Shown here piece by piece: positions 42,801 through 48,291 of a DNA stretch of 51,017 bases (position 1 is the first letter of the stretch; every line of letters begins with the position of its first letter). The position numbers and the translations under genes were made by a program. Origin of the DNA: Acidobacteria bacterium RIFCSPLOWO2_12_FULL_66_21 (GTDB lineage: Bacteria > Acidobacteriota > Vicinamibacteria > Vicinamibacterales > 2-12-FULL-66-21); contig MELC01000028.1 in the NCBI GenBank assembly GCA_001767455.1, forward strand, positions 2,694 through 53,710, read 5' to 3'. Under the pieces are notes generated by a model, which did no database searches, had not been told where the DNA came from, and saw only the letters and a list, made by a program, of their open reading frames with translations.

Positions 42801-45800
42801 GCTGCGATCCCAGGTGGGCGTGTCCACGCTCTACGGGCGTGCGTCCGGCACCGTCGTGGCGGGGCCGGCCGCGACGCCGCTCGACATCGTCCTGCAGGAG
42901 AGCGGCACGCTGTCCGGACGCGTGCTGCGCTCCGACGCGACCACGCCCGCGCTTGGCACCGAGATCGTCATCAAGCCGCAGGTCGGACCCGAGTTCGTCA
43001 CGCAGGCAGGAACGGACGGGCGGTTCACGGTGCCCGGCGTGCCGGTGGGCACGGTGACGGTGCGGTTCAGCGATCCGTTCACGACGGGGCTCGCGAAGCG
43101 ATCGGTCACGATTGCGGCCAACGGCGCCGAGGTCGATCTGCAGGACGTGGTGCTCGACGACACGGCCATCGCGGTGGTGTCGGTCGAGCCGGCGAGCGGC
43201 ACGGCCGGGGTCGATGTGCACACCGCCGTCCGGATCGCGTTCACCGATCCCGTCCAGTCGTATTACAGCGTGCAGGTGAAGAAGGGCACGGCGCTCGTCG
43301 GCGCCGTCCTGACGCTCTCGGCCGACCAGATGGTGCTGACCGTCACGCCGTCGGCTGCCGCGGGTTGGCCCGACGGATCGGAACTGACCCTGTCGGTGCC
43401 GGCGGCCGTGACCGACGTCCTCGGCCGGAACATGGTGTCGCCCTTCACGAGTACGTTCAGGACGGTCGACCTCTCGCCCCCGCTTGTCGCCGCGATGGCG
43501 CCGGGCCCCTCGGCCATCGGCGTGCCTCCGCAGACGGCGATTACCGTCACGTTCAACGAGCCGCTGGACGCGACCGCCGGCGTGCAGGGGATCGTCACGC
43601 TCACGACTGGTGCGACGGTTGTGGACGGAACGGCCACGTTCACCGCGCCGTCAACGATCGCGTTCACGCCGTCCGCGCCGCTCGCCGGCGACACGCGGTA
43701 CGACGTGGCCGTCACCGGCGCGGTCGATCTCAGCGGCAACCGGCAGACCACGGCGTACACCTCGTCGTTCTCAACGCCCGACACGACGGCTCCGGTGCTG
43801 GTGCTGCAGGTGCCGTCCACGACCTGGGTCCGCACCGCGCGGCCCTATCTGCAGATCGCGCTGACGGACGCGACGACCGGTGTGGACGGGCCGGCCGGCA
43901 CCTTGGAAATCGACGGGCAGGCCGTATCCGTGCAGCGATCGACGGCGTATCTGACCTACACACCGCCCGCCGATCTCGCCGAAGGATCGCACGCGATCGC
44001 CGCGACCGCGCGCGACCTCGCCGGCAATGTCGGCACGCTGCTCTTCACCCTCCGGATCGACTCGAGTGCGCCGGATCCCGCCGCCATCACGAACCTCGTC
44101 GACGCGCAGATCGTTCGCGGCACGTTCACGATTGCGGCAGCCGCGTCCGACGAGACGTCCGGCGTGGCCAAAGTGGAGTTCTATCGAGACGGCATCAAGA
44201 TCGGTGAAGACACGCAGGCGCCCTACGAGCTCGCGTACAACGCAAGCGGACTGGCGGATGGACCGCATGAGTTCAAGGCGCGCGCGACCGACGTGGCGGG
44301 CAACACGGGCGCGTACGGTCCGCCGGTGTCTCTCGTCGTGGACAACGTTCCGCTCGTCCTGACCATCACGGAGCCGGCGGCCGGCAAGCGCGTGCGCGAG
44401 TCCGTGCTCGCGCGGGTGACGCCTTCCGAGGCGGTGTCTCGAATCGACTTCACGGTGGGATCGTCCGTCGTGTCCCGCACCGCGGCCCCTTACGAGGCGA
44501 CGCTGGACGTGACCGGCGTCCCGGAAGGGAACGTGACGATCGTCGTGACGGGGTACCCGCTGGTTGGTGAAACCGCCACCAGGAGCGTGTCGATCGTCGC
44601 GGATCGCACGCCGCCGCCGTCGCCCGATGTGTCGAAGATCGACGCGGAGCCGCCCGCCGGCGGCCAGTCGCTCGTCATCGGACGGATCGGCGCGGCCGAA
44701 GCGGGCGCGCGCGTCGAGATCACCAACACGTCGCATGCGGCCTTTGCGGCGATCGACGCGGCGGCGAACGGATCGTTCACGACCAGTATCGGCGGCCTGG
44801 TGGACGACATGCTCTCGATCGTTGCGGTGGACGACCTGGAGAACCGGAGCGCCCCGTCGTTCGTGTTGATCCGGCGGACGCCGACGCTGCCCCCCGCCGA
44901 AGGGACCACCGCGCTGCGCTTCGAGGGTCTGGTCGCGGACCGCGTCGGTCCCGGCGCCGCGGCGCTCCTGCCCGACGGCGCGCTCGACGCGGTGTTCACG
45001 CTCACACTGTCGATAGGCGACGGGATGACGCGCCAGTTGTCGTACATCGATCTGGCGGGGCCGTCGACGCGAAGCACGCAGGTGGCCATCGGCTCGACGC
45101 TTGGCGTCGCGGCCGACGCCGGCGCGCCGCTCCTCAACAACGCCGACGGCACCGTGTCGTTCTCGATCACCTCGGGCGCGACGCTCACGCTCGTCGCGGC
45201 GGACTTCGGGTTCGTGCAGGAAGGCGCGACCTACACCGCGACGGCGGTCTTCTCGGACGGATCGAGGTTCGTCGGATCGTTCGAGTACGTCCCGGCGGCC
45301 GATCGCGTCCAGGTGGCGCACTCGCTGGTGGCTGCCGCGGTGCCGCCAACCGTCCAGGTCTCGCCCGGCGTGCCGGGCACGGCGACCATCACCCTGTCGG
45401 ACATTCGCGACATCGACGGGACGCGGGTGCCCGACGGCGCGAAGGTCGCCATCGCCGTCGCCGACATGTCGTCGAAGGACGCGCGCGGCAGTCCCGTGCA
45501 CTCGGCCGGCGGCGACATCCTGGACGGCCAGCCCGCCGCCAACAACCCGTCGTTCCGCATCTTCTCCGTGCTCGGCGGGACCGTCGTCGCGACGTACTCG
45601 ACCGGCGGGATTGCTCCGGTCTCAGTCATGGGCGCACTGGCGGTCGTGCAGGTCCAGGGGGCCGACGCCAGCGGCAACGTGCTCGGGACGGAGCTCGTCG
45701 GCGCGCTTGGGATCAACGTCCGCGCCTCGGCCGACCGGGCGATCGTCGAGCCCTCGGCGACCTCCGTGTACGCCGACAAGGCGGATCGCCGGATTCCGGT

Positions 45801-48162
45801 CGTCGTGCGCGTGCGCGACGCGAACGGCAACGCCGTGCCGGACGGAACGAGGGTGGTCGTCACGGCCACCTCCGGCTTGAACACCGATGGAGTCAACACG
45901 ATCCTGTCGGCCGGCGGAACGGTCTACGGCGGCGACAGCTCGCCGTCGGGCGGCTTCTACCGTGCGCTCACGGTTATTGGCGGGGTCGCCGAGTTCCAGT
46001 ACAGCGCGGTGGACGTCGCGGTGCCGGTGGGGCAGACCGCCGCGGCCGTCCTGCAGGTGATGCCCGCCACCAGCGCTGGCGCGAAGTCGTCCAGCGTCGC
46101 GATTGGAACCGCGGTCGTGACGCTCGCCGGGGCCGCCGACGCCGAGGTCTACCTGTCGCCCGCCTCAGCCCCGATCGTCTTCCCCGCGCGACCGGTGCAG
46201 GTCATCGTGCGCCACATCCACGACACGTGGGCCGGTCTCGTCCCCGACGGCGCCAGGTTCCTGCTGACGCCGGAGAGCGGGCTCCTCACCTACCGCGGCG
46301 CGACCGTCTCGTCGGCGGGCGGCAGCATCCTGGATGGCGGCTCCTCGACGAGCGGCGGGTTCTACAAGACCTTCACGGTGTCCGGCGGAGAATTCGTCGC
46401 GACGTACGCGGCTGACGATGTGGTCAGCGTGCAGTCCGGAGAGACGAAGATCGCCGCGATCCAGGTGGCGGCGGCCGGCCCCTCCACCGTCAGGCTCTTC
46501 GGCGAAGCGGTTGTCGTGGCGTCTCTGCCGCTCGTGGCGCCGACGCACGGCGCCGGTTCGGCGGACCCGCCGTCGCTGCTGGCCGACGGCGCGCTGCACA
46601 CCGCGGCGGTCACCTTCGCGCCCGTGCTCGACGCCTACGGCAACCCGCTGCCCGAAGGCTCGCAGGTCGTGGCCACCGTTGCCAGCGGCCTCGCGACGCG
46701 CGACGGCGTCACGATTCCGTCGGCGGGCGGCCAGATCCTGAACGGCGGCACGTCGCCGAGCGGCGGCAACTATCGGCTGTTCACCGTCCAGAACGGCGCG
46801 GTCTCCGTCATCTACAGCGACCAGAACCTGACCGCGATTCCGGGCGAAACGAAGATCGCCAACCTCGTGCTGCTGCCCGCCACGAGCACGGGCGCGAAGC
46901 TGAGCAGCATCGCGATCGGCGTCGTGCCGATCACCCTCGCGGGCCTCACGACCGCGGAGGTCGCGGTGAGCCCTTCGGCGCTGCACGCCGACGGCGGCGA
47001 CCGCCGCGCGGCCGTCACCGTCACGAACCTGCGCGACGCCGCGGGACAGCTCGTGCCTGACGGGACTTTCGTGGGAGTCACCGCCACGAACAACACGGCA
47101 GTCACCGCTGATGGCTGCTGCAACATCGTTTCAGCCGGCGGGTCGATCGTGGGCGGCACCACAGCCGGCAACTTCCGGATCTTCCCCGTCGTCAACGGAC
47201 AGGTCACCGTCGAGTACTCGTCGAGCCCCGTGTCGGTCGCCACCGGAGAGGCTGCGGCGACGGTGGCGGTGGTTCCCGCCAAAGCGTCCTCGACGATCTC
47301 GACTCGCGTCATCGGCACCGCGACGGTCCGGCTGCTCGCGCCGGCGGCCGGAACCGTTGTGGCATCGCCGATTGACGTCCTCGCGGATGGCGCCGATCGC
47401 GCGGTGCAGATCGTCGTGCGAGACATCATCGACTCCGGCGGCGTCGCCGTGCCCGATGGAGCGCGTATCGGGCTGACCGCCGCCAACAACGTGGCCGTGA
47501 CCGCCGACGGCTGTTGCGTCGTGACCTCGGCGGGCGGCACCATCACCGCGGCCGGAACGGTCGCGGGAGACGGCGCCTCGGCGACCAACAACGGGAACTT
47601 CAAGCTCTTCACCGTCGCCAACGGCGAAGCGCACGCCAGCTACTCGACGGGATCGCTCACCGCGAACGTCGGCGAGACGAAGGTCGCCACCGTGGCCGTC
47701 GTTCCCGCGAGCTACGGCACGACGACGTTGACCAACCGCGCGTTTGCGACCGGCACGGTGAGCCTGCGCGGTATCACGTCGGCCAGCTCGAGCGGGCCGC
47801 AGACGGTTGCGCGGGGCGGCGCGCCCGTGACGATTACGTTCACCGGCATCAAGGACTCGGCGGGGAATACGGTGCCGGACGGCACGAGGGTCGGCGTGAC
47901 CGCGGCGTCGAACGTGACCACCGACGCGACCACAGGGCAGGTCATCAGCTCGGTCGGCGGGTCGATCGTGGACGGCACGACGTCGACGGACAATGGCAAC
48001 TTCAAGGTGTTCCCGGTGATCAACGGCACTGTGACGGTGAGCTACCAGCCGCCCGCGACGGCTGGCACCGCGCGGATCCAGATCGTCCCGGCGCGGCAGG
48101 ACACCACGATCATCCAGACGCACTGCCTCGTCGGCGCCGTCTGGACGATCGTCGTCCAGTAG
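36898..48162 (+). CDS. Giant secreted multidomain protein (3,754 residues)
   Basis: A signal peptide ends near AWG at residue 41, so the protein is exported. The layout by residue is as follows. Residues 42-420 are an unassigned region with two GTADD-containing, possibly calcium-binding loops. Residues 424-540 are a CARDB-like beta domain. About 927-2085 hold 13 carboxypeptidase-regulatory-like beta sandwiches, each opening like GSVTGVVRDLQGLPV. About 2090-2300 are two Big_5-like domains, and 2300-2650 are Ig-like repeats. About 2800-3754 hold seven invasin/Big_1-like repeats of 125-150 residues, each with a VPDG and a SAGG motif. There is no obvious C-terminal anchor, LPXTG or PEP-CTERM; it ends in TIVVQ. 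It is probably a surface fibre or adhesin. Start TTG 36898 is uncertain; TTG 36955 gives a shorter, cleaner signal peptide. Confidence 0.85.
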   Translation: MCVEHITCTRGALIKQISDLANRLRVAIACALVLTASSAWGQPLRKIGELRLSILGVSAGLDPSNPVVPKNTPAGARVVVRGGAGPLATPDVLRFLGTDLSVRAELTGPSLASPISLTSAGTGDALLLPLPPLAAAGDYQLTNLRLVAGGRTVLDLTPARARVQVIEQVLITSVKTRPLTLDEIKSKGIVLDSDDYLGFEFTLGLMLESKPVKVTFPVIFDKAGTPLPELTGKLANLPPLDIELPNLPTIIPTMLILEGVSGGTPLVSLPGGQQVEVRIPSVLVIPGSVGYLKQFFSAQLFVANGAPAGSGLTVRDITSALKLPAGADLEPGTADDPLSLPDTITGIQPATMPVKTVGPDGKAGTADDSVTLQPADQAQAEFLIRGEQEGFHRLEFDINATLDGLATGSIAVTGKARGAVLVRNPYYDVTFTVPTVVRRGEEFRVFATVTNIGQGIANDLSLSLDRSRMSGAQLTSDETVSTATLRPGDAHTFDYTFRSDKTGQVVASYLKFDTANGTTGDLKFTLGVGERGVLLSPDTLVLPSPVESLPGGLVEAAVRVLGQAWSVANSPPGTLPPGVIRITRAHAMDKALALAEAGLRVSLGEPQADAVRDLLLDFYGAGAATGAIDVGFDQLLRDTEAGRALAAAFGGALAPAVAGVGAPEYERGLASLAASGPDTFSVSASGATTTLSIADARGRRLSTTIDDGAASPPAEIPGGVIVKTGADLLSLVGSPGSSPYTLDLSAVETTTTALSLTFPRGDGTFVRGTAAVELGGAARARVVVDLLRPDSVVVERDGDGDGGYETATPMAMAALPAAGPRLLSATIIGPETLPAAGPFGQHVALLFDRVVDGTSAGDRTHYRIPSNAFRAVRRQLSGRLVFGQLDQPEGPHVPTRVTTDPLPDMRGTLGVPGDVPLGSRLEDPGAVVTGRIFQADGQPVSTAIVRYIQNLDLSCQQPGYSLALAVLPVAADGSFEFRYVRQDACGLAFRIFTQDPATDAIRTADAKVRADGERIVLDIALFGRGSVTGVVRDLQGLPVGGAAVIVQSQIDPQIQGGAITDGDGRYTIDGITVGVVSVQAKKLLATGTIASSAAAGRIARAGTAAVVDLTLDAGSGTVAGTVFTRTAGVNSPAAGALVRFFLNGQGIVAAQFTKPDGTFRFDAMPPGQYTVTGTLNTAARESAGVSGLLASGETITGRDLVVETSAATSVTGRVLLPNGSAAAEALVVFGDRGTYTSAAGTYMMPDVPIMPDRPQAFVATSRDGLRKGQTMRIIASPADAANVDITLSALGSVELLVADPAGVPLADQEVVVLASGSASRGACSLGCGCALVTGRTNAGGVVRFDDLPVGRVTARATRIVAGFIDVVETAVSVTADGLTGAGVLRFSGAGTIFGHVIGPDGRAAFGADITIRSRTYFRESCTLQSDVSHRLRTDQAGNYRVTTVGVGAVTIQASHPFSSAAQVGASVTLTAAGQERQVDLTIPSTTAGELSGYVFLPDGVTPAGAGVEVTANGPLPDVTVFTDEAGHFRFARIFPAGNYTVTARDPRTGGQVRDRVALKATQDLRHDLRLKGTGTVRVRVVTVLDVPVTSAFVRLVETEFPGRTYEGVADASNAGVIEFSGVFEGPLAASASDPQGRGGRASATLSAGAVLDIKVALSVTGTVSGRLLDPAGTPVPFATVKLTAAGRVIGQVTTGGSGDSLGWFEFQYVPAGALRLDAVDPMTARTGFAVGSLSHEGEQVSLDVTEQALGRVEGLITGDGVARDAAQVEIVSGSYRVSTISDGNGRYGVDGVPEGTVVVTAKSDGGLFSGSATATLQGEAATLAIDVALRASAPLSGRVVAFDGSNPPPSAVTVKVNGVMATLSTVTDTTGAFAFDRVPAGTVTVSVDVIGSIDRGQMTVTIPAEPIVIPLNGVGRITGQAHDSFGQPVSGTALVTGTGPFPYNWSVTVPASGEFSLPQVLAGPFTASLRSQVGVSTLYGRASGTVVAGPAATPLDIVLQESGTLSGRVLRSDATTPALGTEIVIKPQVGPEFVTQAGTDGRFTVPGVPVGTVTVRFSDPFTTGLAKRSVTIAANGAEVDLQDVVLDDTAIAVVSVEPASGTAGVDVHTAVRIAFTDPVQSYYSVQVKKGTALVGAVLTLSADQMVLTVTPSAAAGWPDGSELTLSVPAAVTDVLGRNMVSPFTSTFRTVDLSPPLVAAMAPGPSAIGVPPQTAITVTFNEPLDATAGVQGIVTLTTGATVVDGTATFTAPSTIAFTPSAPLAGDTRYDVAVTGAVDLSGNRQTTAYTSSFSTPDTTAPVLVLQVPSTTWVRTARPYLQIALTDATTGVDGPAGTLEIDGQAVSVQRSTAYLTYTPPADLAEGSHAIAATARDLAGNVGTLLFTLRIDSSAPDPAAITNLVDAQIVRGTFTIAAAASDETSGVAKVEFYRDGIKIGEDTQAPYELAYNASGLADGPHEFKARATDVAGNTGAYGPPVSLVVDNVPLVLTITEPAAGKRVRESVLARVTPSEAVSRIDFTVGSSVVSRTAAPYEATLDVTGVPEGNVTIVVTGYPLVGETATRSVSIVADRTPPPSPDVSKIDAEPPAGGQSLVIGRIGAAEAGARVEITNTSHAAFAAIDAAANGSFTTSIGGLVDDMLSIVAVDDLENRSAPSFVLIRRTPTLPPAEGTTALRFEGLVADRVGPGAAALLPDGALDAVFTLTLSIGDGMTRQLSYIDLAGPSTRSTQVAIGSTLGVAADAGAPLLNNADGTVSFSITSGATLTLVAADFGFVQEGATYTATAVFSDGSRFVGSFEYVPAADRVQVAHSLVAAAVPPTVQVSPGVPGTATITLSDIRDIDGTRVPDGAKVAIAVADMSSKDARGSPVHSAGGDILDGQPAANNPSFRIFSVLGGTVVATYSTGGIAPVSVMGALAVVQVQGADASGNVLGTELVGALGINVRASADRAIVEPSATSVYADKADRRIPVVVRVRDANGNAVPDGTRVVVTATSGLNTDGVNTILSAGGTVYGGDSSPSGGFYRALTVIGGVAEFQYSAVDVAVPVGQTAAAVLQVMPATSAGAKSSSVAIGTAVVTLAGAADAEVYLSPASAPIVFPARPVQVIVRHIHDTWAGLVPDGARFLLTPESGLLTYRGATVSSAGGSILDGGSSTSGGFYKTFTVSGGEFVATYAADDVVSVQSGETKIAAIQVAAAGPSTVRLFGEAVVVASLPLVAPTHGAGSADPPSLLADGALHTAAVTFAPVLDAYGNPLPEGSQVVATVASGLATRDGVTIPSAGGQILNGGTSPSGGNYRLFTVQNGAVSVIYSDQNLTAIPGETKIANLVLLPATSTGAKLSSIAIGVVPITLAGLTTAEVAVSPSALHADGGDRRAAVTVTNLRDAAGQLVPDGTFVGVTATNNTAVTADGCCNIVSAGGSIVGGTTAGNFRIFPVVNGQVTVEYSSSPVSVATGEAAATVAVVPAKASSTISTRVIGTATVRLLAPAAGTVVASPIDVLADGADRAVQIVVRDIIDSGGVAVPDGARIGLTAANNVAVTADGCCVVTSAGGTITAAGTVAGDGASATNNGNFKLFTVANGEAHASYSTGSLTANVGETKVATVAVVPASYGTTTLTNRAFATGTVSLRGITSASSSGPQTVARGGAPVTITFTGIKDSAGNTVPDGTRVGVTAASNVTTDATTGQVISSVGGSIVDGTTSTDNGNFKVFPVINGTVTVSYQPPATAGTARIQIVPARQDTTIIQTHCLVGAVWTIVVQ

Positions 48163-48198
48163 GCGGGGTCTTCAGGCGCGCCACGGGCGCGCCCGCCG

Positions 48199-48268
48199 GA
48201 GCGGAGCGGGGCTTTGGGGCCCCCGCGAGCGACGGCGTTGGGGGGTCCGGCGGGGCGAAGCCCCCCGG
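48199..48268 (+). repeat. GC-rich dispersed repeat between the giant genes
   Basis: GGAGCGGGGC, then GGGGCCCCCGCGAGCGACG, then GGCGGGGCGAAGCCCC in order. It shares its block structure with 1851-1907 on the other strand. It fills most of the 129-base gap between the two surface-protein genes, and GGGGC-GAA-GCCCC can form a hairpin. Confidence 0.55.
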
Positions 48269-48291
48269 TCTGGTGACGGCAGAAAAGGCAC

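Noticed and set aside
39367-43221. A 1,284-codon open frame on the minus strand opposite the giant protein
   Set aside because: It is an antisense shadow of a GC-rich repeat gene; its translation is Arg/His/Asp-rich low complexity with no domain, and the plus frame has clear domains.
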